Positions 9,801-19,021 of a stretch of 64,000 nucleotides of DNA are shown in pieces. Below the pieces are notes generated by a model that saw nothing but the letters and a program-made list of their open reading frames with translations, searched no databases and was not told the DNA's origin. The translations under genes and the position numbers were made by a program. The stretch comes from Rhizobium sp. NXC14. GTDB lineage: Bacteria; Pseudomonadota; Alphaproteobacteria; Rhizobiales; Rhizobiaceae. The DNA is taken from assembly GCF_002117485.1 (NCBI RefSeq), contig NZ_CP021030.1, positions 4,430,224 through 4,494,223 of the forward strand. The letters run 5' to 3'. Each line of letters opens with the position of its first letter. Positions within the stretch are counted from its first letter, which is position 1.

Positions 9801-10312
9801 TCAAGCACCGGCTGGCGGGCAGGATCGCTGATAAGGCTCCGGTCCGGAACGAGCGCGAGCATCATCTCGTCGCCCCATTCCATGAGCTCTGCTTCTGTCA
9901 GAATGCAGGCGCCCTTGACTGCCTCTTCTTTCAGATTGCCCGCGCTGAGGAGACGACAGAGATTCGCCCAGCCCTGCCGATTGCGGGGATAGGCGAGAAT
10001 ATCAGGCGTTTCATCGGAAAAGACGAGTCGGGCGCCCGGCTGAATCCGGATAGGATCGAGAATCTCTTCTCTTTTCCCTTCCTTCGCTGCCTGAGCCAAA
10101 ATCGCATCTCTGTTTTTATATCTCTCCTCAAGCTGCTCGGCCTGCGCATGTGCCCTGACGACGCCGGCAACCGAATTGCGGTCCGCAATGCCGAGACCGC
10201 CGAGTCCGAGGTGAGCGGCCTGCACGACCATCTCCTCCGGGCTGGAGGCACCTTCGAGGAACGAGAAGTTCGTTCTCGTGCCGATTTCGAAGAATGCAGG
10301 CTCGGCCCTCAT
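6857..10312 (-). CDS. dnaE2: Error-prone DNA polymerase DnaE2 (ImuC)
   Basis: DnaE2/ImuC is the catalytic polymerase of the SOS mutasome and copies past damage with ImuB as adaptor. The 1151-aa protein has an N-terminal PHP domain (about 5-300), the PolIII-alpha palm with the catalytic motif [15 protein letters not shown] near residue 409, the fingers and tandem HhH region, and a C-terminal OB fold ([19 protein letters not shown]). It ends VMPRGRNFH, a typical DnaE2 C-terminus, so it is complete. It is somewhat longer than many homologues, partly through a charged insert at about 65-88. The start overlaps the imuB stop by 4 nt (ATGA), so translation is coupled. It is the last gene of a LexA-controlled operon. 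Confidence 0.95.
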   Translation of the reverse strand: MRAEPAFFEIGTRTNFSFLEGASSPEEMVVQAAHLGLGGLGIADRNSVAGVVRAHAQAEQLEERYKNRDAILAQAAKEGKREEILDPIRIQPGARLVFSDETPDILAYPRNRQGWANLCRLLSAGNLKEEAVKGACILTEAELMEWGDEMMLALVPDRSLISDPARQPVLEDYLERFRKRFRKGFFMALSPAYDGRDRQAFAVFSMLAARNRVPLIATNQPLYHHPDRRPLSDIVIAIREHVQISEAGFLLAPNAERFLKDAREVSRIFRDYPHAVENTQVFFAGLSFSLNELKHNYPAENDPGETPQQTLKRLTWAGAAKRYPDGIPEKVAQQIEYELKLIGDKNYASYFLTVHKIIQHARYQIGVLCQGRGSAANSVICFCLEITEVDPQKSTLLFDRFISMDRDEPPDIDVDFEHDRREDVIQHIYGRYGVAHAGLTAAVTSYRTRSAGREVAKAFGLSEDVQSAISSLVWGWSEDNLSERDAKAAGLDIKNPVTRNVLKYASELLGFPRHLTQHVGGFVITRDRLDEVVPIMKTAMPDRYMIEWDKDDLDNVKILKVDVLALGMLTCLRKAFSLLELHYEIKKTLADLGNREHGEEGEPVYDMMGRADTVGVFQIESRAQMSMLPRLKPRRFYDLVIEVAIVRPGPIQGDMVHPYLKRREQTKRNIPIEYPSEELKTVLERTLGVPLFQEQAMQIAITAAGFAPAEADRLRRAMATFKRTGTIGNFETRFIEGMTTNKRYTKEFAQQCFNQIKGFGEYGFPESHAASFALLVYASSWIKAYYPDVFCAALLNSQPMGFYAPAQLVRDAREHGVKILPVDINQSDWDCTLEEAAFDHTAIDFRHREMREIIRTRHAVRLGLRQIKGLSSTDMQLLVDNRGGGYASVRDLWLRSGLQKSVIERLADADAFQSIGLSRREALWAVRALDVKSATEELPLFGQVRHIDLQPEPQAKLPDMLPGEQVIEDYRYLSLSLKAHPVSFLRDDLRNARVTRNVDLLRVANGQRVTIAGLVLVRQRPGSASGVIFMTLEDETGVANAIVWPKIFEKYRSVVMGARLVKIFGKLQSQSGVIHTVVEHIEDMTPSLGILQREACRFGACERSDEVLRPGGDQRQLGDARKRMGRETAAASRHTDVAETADVMPRGRNFH

Positions 10313-11922
10313 GCAAAGACCCCATGCATGAACCAGCGTGGATCGGGTTTTTCACCATAAAGACCCTGACGATAGATCCAGAAGCGGTGTCCAGACTCAT
10401 CCTCTATTCTGAAATAATCGCGCGTCTGCGCATCATCCCCATCGATCCACCATTCCATGGCGACCCGTTCCGGTCCTTCACTTCTTGCTACCTGATGTTG
10501 TGTCCGCCGCCAGCGGAAAGTCTGCGGTGGACCGTCCGGCACTTCAGCAAATGCGACCTCAACGGGCTCCGGGTTTGCAAAGAGCCGCAGAGGGCGCTCC
10601 TCACGAAAAGGAAGCGCGCTGTCCTGCTTCACTTTCTGCAATGCCGGTAGGCTCTCCATGGCCGGTACCGTGATCACGGCCCGCTCCGGCACATGGCTTT
10701 CCCGAAGTTGAAAACTTTGCAGGCAATCCCGGCCAAGACGGGCCGAAACGCGGTCGACGAAGGTTGAAAGAGAGATTTCATCCTGCCGGTCACCTTCAAA
10801 ATCGCCCTGCATGTCGTTGAACGGGTCATGCCGCAGCACATTCAGGCGCAAGATCTCGAAACCATAGCCGGCATCGATATCGTCATAAATCGCATGCAGC
10901 CGTTCGGAAAATAACCCTGCAACGAGCTTCGGCTCGCGAAGCGGCCGCGAAGCACCGACGGAAATGCGGAAAACCCTGCCGTCGACACGAAACAGCACTA
11001 GCTCGAACACCCGCCCGCCGGCACCGCGCGCTTCCAGCGACGGCTTCAGCGACACGGCAACCCGCCCGGTGACGGCAAGGATCTGTTCTTCCGTTCCGAT
11101 CGGCTCGATCAGACGACGTTCGGACGAAAGACTGGCGACGGGACGCCGGGGCGAGATCGGCTCCTCCTCGCGGCCCAGCGCCTGGTCGAGCCGCAGAAGC
11201 AGCGCCTGGCCAAAACGGCGGGTGAGCGGCGCCCGCGGCGCATGAATGACATCGCCGACATATTTGAGCCCGAGCTTTTTCAAAGCCTCGACGATCTGTT
11301 CTTCCAGGCGCAAGGCCGCGACAGGCAGCGGCATCAAAACATGTTCCGTCTCCTCGTCTTCCACGATGCCGCCGTTTCCGAAACGGGAGACAGCCCAGGA
11401 AAGGCCCGGCGTCGATGAGACCGCACCTCGTGCATCGAGCCCCATATGGAAGAGCCGCGACAGTATATCCTTGAGAAGAGCTCTTTCCCCGCCGAAGAGG
11501 TGAGCGCAACCGGTAATGTCAAGTAGCAGCCCATCCCTGCCATCGAACGCCACCATCGGCGTATAACGGTCGCACCAGTCGGCAATGGCTTCCAGAAGCC
11601 GGCGGTCGGCCGCAGGATCTTCTTCCATGACATCGAGCGCCGGATACATGGCGCGCGCTTCGGCAACGCCTTGATCCTTCCGCAATCCCAACCTCTCGGC
11701 GAATTCGTCCAGCGCCGTCAAACGCATGGCGTTGTTGAGCTTGCCGCAACAGACGAGCGGCGGTTCTTCAGGACGCCCTTTCGAACGCCAGGAAAGCCCC
11801 CAGCGCTTGCGTGCGATGCGATCTGTGGCCAGATGCGGGAAGCTGAGCGCCAGAATGCGCTGATTTTTCGCCTGGAGACCGAGTGAAGCTTGGTTTGTCG
11901 ACGGCAAGAAATTCGCGTTCAT
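10309..11922 (-). CDS. imuB: ImuB, Y-family polymerase-like mutasome adaptor
   Basis: ImuB is a catalytically inactive Y-family (DinP-like) protein that links ImuA and DnaE2 to the sliding clamp. The 537-aa protein starts at an ATG preceded by GGAGTGGAGCCCCC. The Y-family palm and fingers are recognisable ([20 protein letters not shown] near residue 23; [22 protein letters not shown] near 122), but the paired acidic catalytic residues of true Pol IV are absent, as expected. The C-terminal half resembles the ImuB-specific region that contacts partners. It overlaps dnaE2 by 4 nt and overlaps imuA by 155 nt at its 5' end, an unusually deep overlap. Confidence 0.93.
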   Translation of the reverse strand: MNANFLPSTNQASLGLQAKNQRILALSFPHLATDRIARKRWGLSWRSKGRPEEPPLVCCGKLNNAMRLTALDEFAERLGLRKDQGVAEARAMYPALDVMEEDPAADRRLLEAIADWCDRYTPMVAFDGRDGLLLDITGCAHLFGGERALLKDILSRLFHMGLDARGAVSSTPGLSWAVSRFGNGGIVEDEETEHVLMPLPVAALRLEEQIVEALKKLGLKYVGDVIHAPRAPLTRRFGQALLLRLDQALGREEEPISPRRPVASLSSERRLIEPIGTEEQILAVTGRVAVSLKPSLEARGAGGRVFELVLFRVDGRVFRISVGASRPLREPKLVAGLFSERLHAIYDDIDAGYGFEILRLNVLRHDPFNDMQGDFEGDRQDEISLSTFVDRVSARLGRDCLQSFQLRESHVPERAVITVPAMESLPALQKVKQDSALPFREERPLRLFANPEPVEVAFAEVPDGPPQTFRWRRTQHQVARSEGPERVAMEWWIDGDDAQTRDYFRIEDESGHRFWIYRQGLYGEKPDPRWFMHGVFA

Positions 11923-12721
11923 GGGGGCTCCACTCCAGAAGGAAGGAGAATGGAGCCGGATGTCGGCTCTTCTCCAGCGTGAGACGGAAAATCGGGTTAC
12001 CGATACTGCCGGCTAACTTCGATCCGTCCGGTAACGGCCGCAGATTCGACGGCGCCGGCTCGACCCGAAGGCGCAAAGCAGCACTGCTCGCTTCCTCCGC
12101 GCCGGCTTGACGGATGAGGAAAAGCGGACGGCGGGCGGCACGCGCCCTGAGGCTAAGCCGACGGCTTTCGGTCAGACCGAAATGCAGAGGATTGCCACGC
12201 ACCTCCATGACGACGGCAGAGAAGGCTGCGCTTTCAACGGCAGCTTCCGCAAGCCAGAGCGCATCCTCCAGCTTGCGCGGCGCGGCATGGAAAAATCGCT
12301 CCGGCTTCAATCCGAAATCCTTAAGCCCTGGGGCATAAGGCCGGCCTGCTTCCAGCGCGCCAACCGCATCGCCGATCCAGAGCAGCGGCAGAGACCTCCC
12401 GGCATCTTCCTCTTGTTTCTGCATCCACGTCACAACAGCCATAGCCAGGCCGCTTGCCGCCCCAGCATCGCGGGAACTTGCAGCGCGAAATTCAATGATC
12501 GCGTCGAGCGGCAGGCCGCCTTCCATCGCCTCGTCGAGCGGTGACACGCCAATTGGCAGGCGAAGCCCGAGGTCGTTTCGTTCCTGAATCTCTCCGGTCT
12601 TTTCCGAAGCTATGGCTTCTCGCTCCGCTGCCGCAAGCGCCGGCGCAGGCTTTCCTTCTAGCTTGGCGATGGTTTCGCGGAGCGCAAAAAGCCGCTCGCG
12701 CGCCAGGGCGTTCTGCGCCAT
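11768..12721 (-). CDS. imuA: ImuA, RecA-like mutasome protein
   Basis: ImuA is a SulA/RecA-fold protein required with ImuB and DnaE2 for damage-induced mutagenesis. At 317 aa it is longer than many homologues (about 240-270 aa). The region matching other ImuA proteins runs from about residue 50 (GLRLPIGVSPLDEAMEGGLP) to about 265 ([13 protein letters not shown]). The usual Walker A position reads AASSRDAGAASG, without GKT, so ATP binding is doubtful. The last 52 residues are encoded in DNA that also encodes the ImuB N-terminus in another frame. A perfect GTTC-N7-GTTC LexA box lies 21 nt upstream of the start. Confidence 0.92.
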   Translation of the reverse strand: MAQNALARERLFALRETIAKLEGKPAPALAAAEREAIASEKTGEIQERNDLGLRLPIGVSPLDEAMEGGLPLDAIIEFRAASSRDAGAASGLAMAVVTWMQKQEEDAGRSLPLLWIGDAVGALEAGRPYAPGLKDFGLKPERFFHAAPRKLEDALWLAEAAVESAAFSAVVMEVRGNPLHFGLTESRRLSLRARAARRPLFLIRQAGAEEASSAALRLRVEPAPSNLRPLPDGSKLAGSIGNPIFRLTLEKSRHPAPFSFLLEWSPHEREFLAVDKPSFTRSPGEKSAHSGAQLPASGHRSHRTQALGAFLAFERAS

Positions 12722-12742
12722 GGCGTTTACTCCGTCCGTCTT

Positions 12743-12757
12743 GTTCCTGTTATGTTC
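12743..12757 (-). promoter_or_regulatory. LexA (SOS) box of the imuA-imuB-dnaE2 operon
   Basis: The plus strand reads GTTC-CTGTTAT-GTTC, a direct repeat GTTC-N7-GTTC (GAAC-N7-GAAC on the coding strand). This is exactly the alphaproteobacterial/rhizobial LexA operator. It ends 21 nt before the imuA start codon, so LexA bound here would block RNA polymerase. Regulation of imuA-imuB-dnaE2 by LexA is established in alphaproteobacteria; binding at this copy is inferred. Confidence 0.9.
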
Positions 12758-12883
12758 TTATGGATTCCAGAGAGCTGAAGAAGAGTCAACAATCATTTTT
12801 TATGAATTTATTCCTGCCTTTGATTCCGCACTCGAAAATCGGCGGCAAAGGTTCTATATGGGCCCGCAAAGGAAGGAATATTC

Positions 12884-13321
12884 ATGGCCCGCGTAGACCA
12901 GAGCGATGATTGGCAGGACCGCCATGCGCCGACGATCAGCACCTTCGAGTCGCTGGCCATGGAGGCTTACAGCCATCTACCGGATGAATTCCGCCAGCTT
13001 ACGACCAATCTCACCATCGAGATTGAGGATTTCCCCGATGACGACGTTTTCGAGGATATGGCGCTGGAAACGCCTTTCGACCTGCTCGGCCTTTTCGAAG
13101 GCAGGGGAATTTCGGAGCGTTTCACCGTGGAAACCGGCGAAATGCCGAACCGCATTCGCCTCTACCGTCGCCCCATCCTCGACTATTGGGCCGAGAACGA
13201 CGAGACGCTCGGCGATATCATCACTCACGTCCTGATCCACGAGATCGGCCACCATTTCGGGCTGAGCGATGAGGATATGGAGCGGATCGAGGCCAGCGCC
13301 GAGGAAGCCGCCGAGCGCTGA
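12884..13321 (+). CDS. Zincin-like metallopeptidase family protein (DUF1025)
   Basis: This 145-aa protein belongs to the small zincin family PF06262, predicted zinc metallopeptidases of unknown substrate. The zinc site HEIGHHFGLSDEDMERIE (about residues 120-137) is an intact H-E-x-x-H-x-x-G-x-x-D. The preceding DPH-like region (FDLLGLFEGRGISER; NRIRLYRRPILDYW) is typical. There is no signal peptide, so it is probably cytoplasmic. The start ATG at 12884 has GGAAGGAATATTC upstream. It is transcribed divergently from imuA, with the LexA box between them, but 127 nt from the box; SOS control is not implied. Confidence 0.9.
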   Translation: MARVDQSDDWQDRHAPTISTFESLAMEAYSHLPDEFRQLTTNLTIEIEDFPDDDVFEDMALETPFDLLGLFEGRGISERFTVETGEMPNRIRLYRRPILDYWAENDETLGDIITHVLIHEIGHHFGLSDEDMERIEASAEEAAER

Positions 13322-13344
13322 AACCGTGCGTTCGGCAGAACGCG

Positions 13345-13551
13345 CTATTGCTCGGAGAGCTTCATCTCCGGATCGTAATCCTTGCCTTCGACAGTCTTGA
13401 CGACGGCCTGGCCGCATTGCATCGCGCCGGTTGCGGCATTGAAGGCATAGGTCGGCGAGCCCTCCAGAGACCAGCCCTTGTTGAGGGCGGCGGTGACCTT
13501 GTGGCAGAAGGAAGCGTCGTCGGGACCGGTCAGGAAGCGGTAGAGTTTCAT
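13345..13551 (-). CDS. DUF1737 domain-containing small protein
   Basis: This 68-aa protein (MKLYRFLTGPDDASFCHKV...GWSLEGSPTYAFN) matches the DUF1737 family, small cytoplasmic proteins of unknown function with the LNKGWSLEGSP pattern. Its start overlaps the stop of the CitE-like gene by one base (TGATG), so it is almost certainly translated by re-initiation from that gene. No function should be assigned beyond the family. Confidence 0.85.
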   Translation of the reverse strand: MKLYRFLTGPDDASFCHKVTAALNKGWSLEGSPTYAFNAATGAMQCGQAVVKTVEGKDYDPEMKLSEQ

Positions 13552-14456
13552 CAGGCGGGCTTTCTTGCAGAAATCAGGCGGGCTTTATGAACCAGAGCTT
13601 CGGCCTGGACAAGATGCAGCCGCTCAATCATGCGGCCGTTCGCATTGATGACGTTGAGGCCTTGGGCGGCCGGATCGGCAAAGGCTGATATGATTGCCTG
13701 CGCTTCGGCAATCTCTTCCGCACTCGGACCGAAATGCCGGTTGGCGGCCGCAATCTGCGCGGGATGGATCAGCATCTTGCCGGAAAAACCCATAGCGCGA
13801 CCCTGCCCGCATTCGACGTCGAAACCTTCGCCATCCCGGAAATCGTTGAAAACGCTGTCGAGCGCATCAAGCCCATAAGCCTTGACCGCGAGAATGACCT
13901 GCATCAGCCAGGGCACGAGAAAGCTTCGCCCCGGCTGCGGCAGGACGCCGGTTTCCTTGCGCAGGTCGTTGAGGCCGACGACGAGGCAATCGAGCCGCGC
14001 CCCCAGCATGCGGCCGGTTTCGGCGATCGCCCCGACGTTCAGCACGCCGCGCGGCGTTTCGATCATTGCCCAGATGCGCAGCTCCTCTGGCACCTGTGCA
14101 TCGGCCAGCAGATCGCCAATATCGATGACATCCTGGGATCCATCCACTTTCGGCAGGAGAACGGCGTCGGGCAAAAGCGCCTTGACCAGCTCGAGATCCG
14201 CCGCCCCGAATCCGGATGACAAAGAATTGATACGAATGATCCTTTCCTTGCCCTCGAGCGGCTGTCCGCCAAAAAAAGCATGCAGATTTTCCCGCGCTTG
14301 GCCCTTGCTTTCGGGCGCGACGGAGTCCTCCAGGTCGAAAATAACCGCATCACAATCAAGGGAGCGGCTCTTTTCGAGCGCCCGCAGATTGATGGCCGGC
14401 ACACTCAGCACCGAGCGGCGCAGACTTGAGGAACGCAGAGGTGTGGTTTGCTTCAT
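13551..14456 (-). CDS. HpcH/HpaI aldolase / CitE-like CoA ester lyase
   Basis: This 301-aa protein has the CitE-like TIM barrel. RRSVLSVPA at the N-terminus, AVIFDLEDSVAP (about 36-47), RINS (about 75), LLPKV (about 100), WAMIETPRG (about 128) with the metal-binding Glu, and KMLIHPAQI (about 228) are all family signatures. Relatives cleave citryl-CoA, malyl-CoA or citramalyl-CoA, so the exact substrate cannot be read from sequence. No citrate lyase partner genes lie nearby, so true citrate lyase is unlikely. A DUF1737 gene is coupled to its stop codon. Confidence 0.85.
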   Translation of the reverse strand: MKQTTPLRSSSLRRSVLSVPAINLRALEKSRSLDCDAVIFDLEDSVAPESKGQARENLHAFFGGQPLEGKERIIRINSLSSGFGAADLELVKALLPDAVLLPKVDGSQDVIDIGDLLADAQVPEELRIWAMIETPRGVLNVGAIAETGRMLGARLDCLVVGLNDLRKETGVLPQPGRSFLVPWLMQVILAVKAYGLDALDSVFNDFRDGEGFDVECGQGRAMGFSGKMLIHPAQIAAANRHFGPSAEEIAEAQAIISAFADPAAQGLNVINANGRMIERLHLVQAEALVHKARLISARKPA

Positions 14457-14569
14457 CAGCCATTAGTGCCAAGCTTCGCAAAGCCCGGCAAGACAACAAA
14501 AAGCCATGCTTGCCTTGCAGAGAGGAAAAGGAAGGACCACATTCCTTTCTGTAGAAAGGTTTCAAACCC

Positions 14570-14803
14570 ATGCAGAACATTCGCTCCATCTTCTTCATGC
14601 TGGCCGGCGCCACCTTCTTTGTCGCCATGCTGCTTCTCACCTTCTCGGTGACGCTTGCCGTCGGCGGCATCCTGACCGTGTTCATGGTCGGACGCGCGCT
14701 TTCGATGAAGATGAAGCCCGCTCCGGTGCGCGCCAAGGCAAACAACGGCAAGCCGGAGATGCGCGTCTGGAACGACGGCCGCGGCACGATCATCGATCTC
14801 TGA
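14570..14803 (+). CDS. Small membrane protein, unknown function
   Basis: A 77-aa ORF has one or two N-terminal membrane segments (IFFMLAGATFFVAMLLLTFSVTLAVGGILTVFMVG, about residues 7-42), then a basic cytoplasmic-type tail (KMKPAPVRAKANNGKPEMRVWNDGRGTIIDL). An AAAGG lies about 13 nt before the ATG. Codon use is like the neighbours and the tail ends cleanly, which supports a real gene. I do not recognise a named family. It is flanked by the CitE-like gene (divergent) and a VOC gene downstream. Confidence 0.7.
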   Translation: MQNIRSIFFMLAGATFFVAMLLLTFSVTLAVGGILTVFMVGRALSMKMKPAPVRAKANNGKPEMRVWNDGRGTIIDL

Positions 14804-14911
14804 GATCCTGCTTTCAAAAATATTGGCCGACACTGTCGGATCATGCTTCCGTGATACGTCTTTGAAGCAGCCGGGCATTCAGCCGGCGCTCAAAAACGAT
14901 GGAGGACGAGC

Positions 14912-15331
14912 ATGGATACGATGGAAGACAAACCGGCCAAGCTGCCGCCGGTGAAGAATGGCCTGCTGCCCTACCTGACCGTCGATGGTGCGGTGAAGGC
15001 CGCGGAATTCTACAAGAAGGCCTTCGGCGCCGAAGAGGCCCACAGGGTACCGGTCGATGAAAGCGGCCGGACGATGCATATTCATCTCTATATCAATGGC
15101 AGCTCCCTCATGCTGGCGGATGCCTATCCCGAATACGGCCATCCCTTCAAAGGCCATGAAGGTTTTGCCATCCAGCTTGTTATCAACGATATCGATTTCT
15201 GGTGGGATCGTGCGGTGGCCGCCGGCGCCGAAGTCGTCATGCCGGTCGAACTGATGTTCTGGGGCGATCGCTACGGCCAGCTTCGCGATCCGTTCGGCGT
15301 CCTCTGGGGCTTGAACGCGCCTGCCAAGTAA
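14912..15331 (+). CDS. VOC family protein (PhnB/glyoxalase-like)
   Basis: This 139-aa protein is a single vicinal-oxygen-chelate domain of the PhnB type: LLPYLTVDGAVKAAEFYKKAFGAEE at the start, MHIHLYINGSSLMLAD in the middle, and DRYGQLRDPFGVLWGL at the end. Metal ligands of this fold are typically His or Glu, and candidate His residues are in MHIHL. PhnB-like proteins mostly lack a proven reaction, so no substrate is claimed. GGAGGACGAGC precedes the ATG at 14912. It stands alone. Confidence 0.88.
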   Translation: MDTMEDKPAKLPPVKNGLLPYLTVDGAVKAAEFYKKAFGAEEAHRVPVDESGRTMHIHLYINGSSLMLADAYPEYGHPFKGHEGFAIQLVINDIDFWWDRAVAAGAEVVMPVELMFWGDRYGQLRDPFGVLWGLNAPAK

Positions 15332-15466
15332 CAGGCCTCGCACCGCCCCCAGGCCACGCGAACGTCGCGTGGCCGCCATTTTAGAAAGATTCTCCTTCAT
15401 TTCGGCGAAAAACTGGACTAGATGCACATTCAGGAAAGTACGTTTTGCTGAAATGGAGCATAGGTC

Positions 15467-16075
15467 ATGGATAAATTCGTGAAGCTCACGGGCGTTGCAG
15501 CGCCCCTGCCGGTCGTCAACATCGACACCGACATGATCATCCCGAAGGACTATCTGAAGACCATTAAGCGCACCGGTCTCGGCAAGGGCCTTTTCGCCGA
15601 AGCCCGCTATAATGAAGACGGCTCCGAAAATCCCGATTTCGTGCTGAACAAGCCGGCCTATCGCGATGCCAAGATCCTTGTCGCCGGCGACAATTTCGGC
15701 TGCGGTTCCTCGCGCGAGCACGCTCCCTGGGCACTGCTCGATTTCGGCATTCGCTGCGTGATCTCCACCAGCTTTGCCGATATTTTCTACAACAACTGCT
15801 TCAAGAACGGCATCCTGCCGATCAAGGTCAGCCAGGAAGATCTCGACAAGCTGATGGACGACGCCTCGCGCGGCTCGAACGCTATCCTGACGATCGATCT
15901 TGAAAACCTCGAGATCACCGGCCCCGATGGCGGCTCCATCAAGTTCGATCTCGACGAGTTCAAGCGCCATTGCCTGCTGAACGGCCTCGACGATATCGGC
16001 CTGACCCTGGAAAAGGGCAAGGCGATTGACGAATTCGAAAAGAAGAACGCCGCGTCGCATCCCTGGGCGGCTTGA
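15467..16075 (+). CDS. leuD: 3-isopropylmalate dehydratase small subunit LeuD
   Basis: LeuD pairs with the iron-sulfur subunit LeuC (not in this window) to isomerise 2-isopropylmalate to 3-isopropylmalate in leucine synthesis. The 202-aa length is normal for the long bacterial type. Signatures: [24 protein letters not shown] near the N-terminus, and the swivel-domain substrate loop [17 protein letters not shown] at about residues 77-93. leuB, the next enzyme of the pathway, lies 1.6 kb downstream, separated by a repeat region and an opposing PLP enzyme gene. Confidence 0.97.
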   Translation: MDKFVKLTGVAAPLPVVNIDTDMIIPKDYLKTIKRTGLGKGLFAEARYNEDGSENPDFVLNKPAYRDAKILVAGDNFGCGSSREHAPWALLDFGIRCVISTSFADIFYNNCFKNGILPIKVSQEDLDKLMDDASRGSNAILTIDLENLEITGPDGGSIKFDLDEFKRHCLLNGLDDIGLTLEKGKAIDEFEKKNAASHPWAA

Positions 16076-16225
16076 CCCCTGACGGGTTGTCTGCCGATCA
16101 GGCCGGGCTTTCGCGCGGCTTAGCTTGCTGACAAACTCGCTACTTCGTCTCGACCCGGACTCCGCTCGCGGCAAGAGGGCTCGCAATGCCGAGAGCGGGC
16201 GAGGAACGGAGATGGCGCGGCATTT

Positions 16226-16455
16226 CCTCTTCTCCCCAGCGGGGAGAAGGTGCCGGCAGGCGGATGAGGGGGCCACACGGCATCACCCCTCCGGTCAGAA
16301 CCTATCTGCCACGTCTGACGGCAGCGCCTTGTCTCTAGATATTGCCGAGGTAGGCGCCAATACGGCCGAAACCGGCATGAGCGCTATGGAAAGGCCGATT
16401 CCGCCGGCCCCCTCATCCGCCCTACGGGCACCTTCTCCCCGAGGGGAGAAGAGGG
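16226..16455. repeat. Long inverted intergenic repeat (RIME-like)
   Basis: Two arms of about 50 bp face each other: 16226-16275 (CTTCTCCCCAGCGGGGAGAA, then the GGTGCCGG and CGGATGAGGGGG blocks) and 16406-16455 (CCCCTCATCCG, GGCACC, CTTCTCCCC/GGGGAGAAG). Each arm contains its own small palindrome. This matches the rhizobial intergenic mosaic element type, non-coding palindromic repeats scattered between genes. It fills most of the 397-bp gap between leuD and the opposing dehydratase gene; no ORF is credible there. The convergent position suggests it may also fold as a transcript end. Confidence 0.7.
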
Positions 16456-16472
16456 AATCGAGAGGCCACAGC

Positions 16473-17405
16473 TCAGAGAAACTTCTCCTTCCAAAGCCTC
16501 AGCTTTTCGAGCGACACGCCGATGCCACCGCAGACTTCGATCAGTGGATTGTCAAAGCGCTGAAGCAGCCCGGCATGCACATCGGCAATGGCAAGGGCGG
16601 CACCGCAGGCCGGCTCCACGAGGATGCGATGCGCATCGGCAAATTTCAGGCAGGCGGCGACGGCATCGGCGTCGCTGACGACAACGCTTTCGATCGGATG
16701 CTGCTTCGGTAGATCGAAGACATGCTGCGCCACCTGCCGTGCACCGAGCGACGTGGCAATCGAGGTGATGGCGGGAAGGGTAACGCGCTCGTTTGCCTTG
16801 AGGCTTGCGTGAAGTGACGCCGCCCCTTCGGTTTCAACTGCGATGACGGGGACACCGGAAAGGCCGTTCCGCTTCAGCCCTTCGACAATGCCGGCCAGCA
16901 GCCCGCCGCCGCCGACGCTGGTGACGACGCAATCGAATGTCGCACCCTTCGCAACGACCTCATCGATCAGCGTGGCATGACCATCCCACAGAAGCGGATG
17001 GTCAAAAGGGTGCACATAGGTCGCCTTGCGGCTGCGGGCGAGTTCGACCGCGTGGGCATTGGCTTCGTCGAAAACGCCTCCGTGGACGAGGACACTTGCG
17101 CCGATTGCGGCAATCGACTGCCGAACATCGGCCGCCGTCGTCTCCGGCACGACGATCGTGACCGGCACGCCGAGCGCCCGGCCGGCATAGGCCGCGGCAA
17201 TGCCGGCATTGCCGCCGGAGGCGCAGAAGATCTCGCGCGCACCATCTTTCACCTCCTGCTGGCACAGCCGGCCGACGCCGCGCAGCTTGAAGCTGCCGGA
17301 AGGCTGCAGCGCATCGAGCTTCAGCCAGAGCGGTTTGCCGCTGGCGCTATAGCCGGCGGATGTCCGAAGCAGGGGCGTGTCGAGATGGAGGGGTGCTGAA
17401 GCCAT
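16473..17405 (-). CDS. Serine/threonine dehydratase-like PLP enzyme
   Basis: This fold-type II pyridoxal-phosphate enzyme of about 310 aa resembles catabolic L-serine/L-threonine dehydratases. The PLP lysine is in QPSGSFKLRGV (about residue 40), the phosphate-binding glycine loop is SVGGGGLLAGI (about 162-172), and SGGNAGIAAAYAGRALGVP is the substrate loop. There is no ACT domain, so it is not biosynthetic IlvA. The final PLP-ring contact lies in EPACGAALA, with Cys as in serine dehydratases. Serine preference is an inference. ATG 17405 is preferred; ATG 17417, four codons upstream, is possible. It lies opposed to leuD and divergent from leuB. Confidence 0.85.
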   Translation of the reverse strand: MASAPLHLDTPLLRTSAGYSASGKPLWLKLDALQPSGSFKLRGVGRLCQQEVKDGAREIFCASGGNAGIAAAYAGRALGVPVTIVVPETTAADVRQSIAAIGASVLVHGGVFDEANAHAVELARSRKATYVHPFDHPLLWDGHATLIDEVVAKGATFDCVVTSVGGGGLLAGIVEGLKRNGLSGVPVIAVETEGAASLHASLKANERVTLPAITSIATSLGARQVAQHVFDLPKQHPIESVVVSDADAVAACLKFADAHRILVEPACGAALAIADVHAGLLQRFDNPLIEVCGGIGVSLEKLRLWKEKFL

Positions 17406-17514
17406 GCAAACATCCAAGAGATAAGTGAGACGACGGTTCTAATCCGTTTGCCGGCACAGGAGCAACCTTCCTGACCTACAGGCCCACGCTTTCAGACGCG
17501 CAAGGGACGCTGTT

Positions 17515-17619
17515 ATGCTTTCAATCTCTGAATCGGCCGAAAAATCGGGCCGACGCAGAGGATTGAAGCGTACTGATTCAACCCTTCTCTCGCTTGAAAT
17601 GCCTATTTCCGGGGTCTAA
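17515..17619 (+). CDS. Possible 34-aa upstream ORF before leuB
   Basis: A short ORF ([12 protein letters not shown]...[12 protein letters not shown]) begins at an ATG with AAGGGA about 8 nt upstream and ends 32 nt before leuB. It contains scattered Leu codons (CTT, TTG, CTT, CTC, CTT), loosely like a leader peptide, but there is no long leucine run and no clear antiterminator/terminator pair. A small hairpin (CGGCC...GGCCG) lies inside it. It could equally be chance. No function is claimed. Confidence 0.25.
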   Translation: MLSISESAEKSGRRRGLKRTDSTLLSLEMPISGV

Positions 17620-17651
17620 GAAGCCGCAACTTGTTTTTCCAGGAGGGTTTC

Positions 17652-18764
<1,113 letters not shown>

Positions 18765-18766
18765 TA

Positions 18767-18782
18767 TATTTCACGTGAAACA
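18767..18782. promoter_or_regulatory. parS-like ParB binding site (15/16)
   Basis: The sequence TATTTCACGTGAAACA differs from the canonical parS palindrome TGTTTCACGTGAAACA at only one position. It is intergenic, right after the leuB stop. parA and parB lie about 37 kb to the right, and a perfect copy is at 57595. Such outlying parS copies around the origin are usual for chromosomal ParABS systems. Binding is inferred from sequence. Confidence 0.8.
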
Positions 18783-19021
18783 GCTCCCGCCCTTCGCATC
18801 ACGCATGCGGGGGGCTTTCAGAGATAGACAAAACCCGCCGGACTCGATCGAATTAGCCGAAACGGACTATCCTCTGCCACAATCTCGTGTATTTTTGCGC
18901 CGGATTTCACCTCCGCATATTTTGGAAGTTGGAAACGATTTCCGGTCTATGCGCCAGTTCAAAGTGAAAGAGCGCCTGCCGCACGCACGGCACTCGAAGG
19001 CTAATTCGAACGGACGACGGC

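Noticed and set aside
8009..10360. 783-codon open frame on the plus strand
   Set aside because: It lies wholly antisense to dnaE2. High-GC codon bias opens the opposite frame; it has no ribosome binding site or known domain.
14879..16276. 465-codon minus-strand frame across the VOC gene and leuD
   Set aside because: Antisense to two well-supported genes and running through the repeat region.
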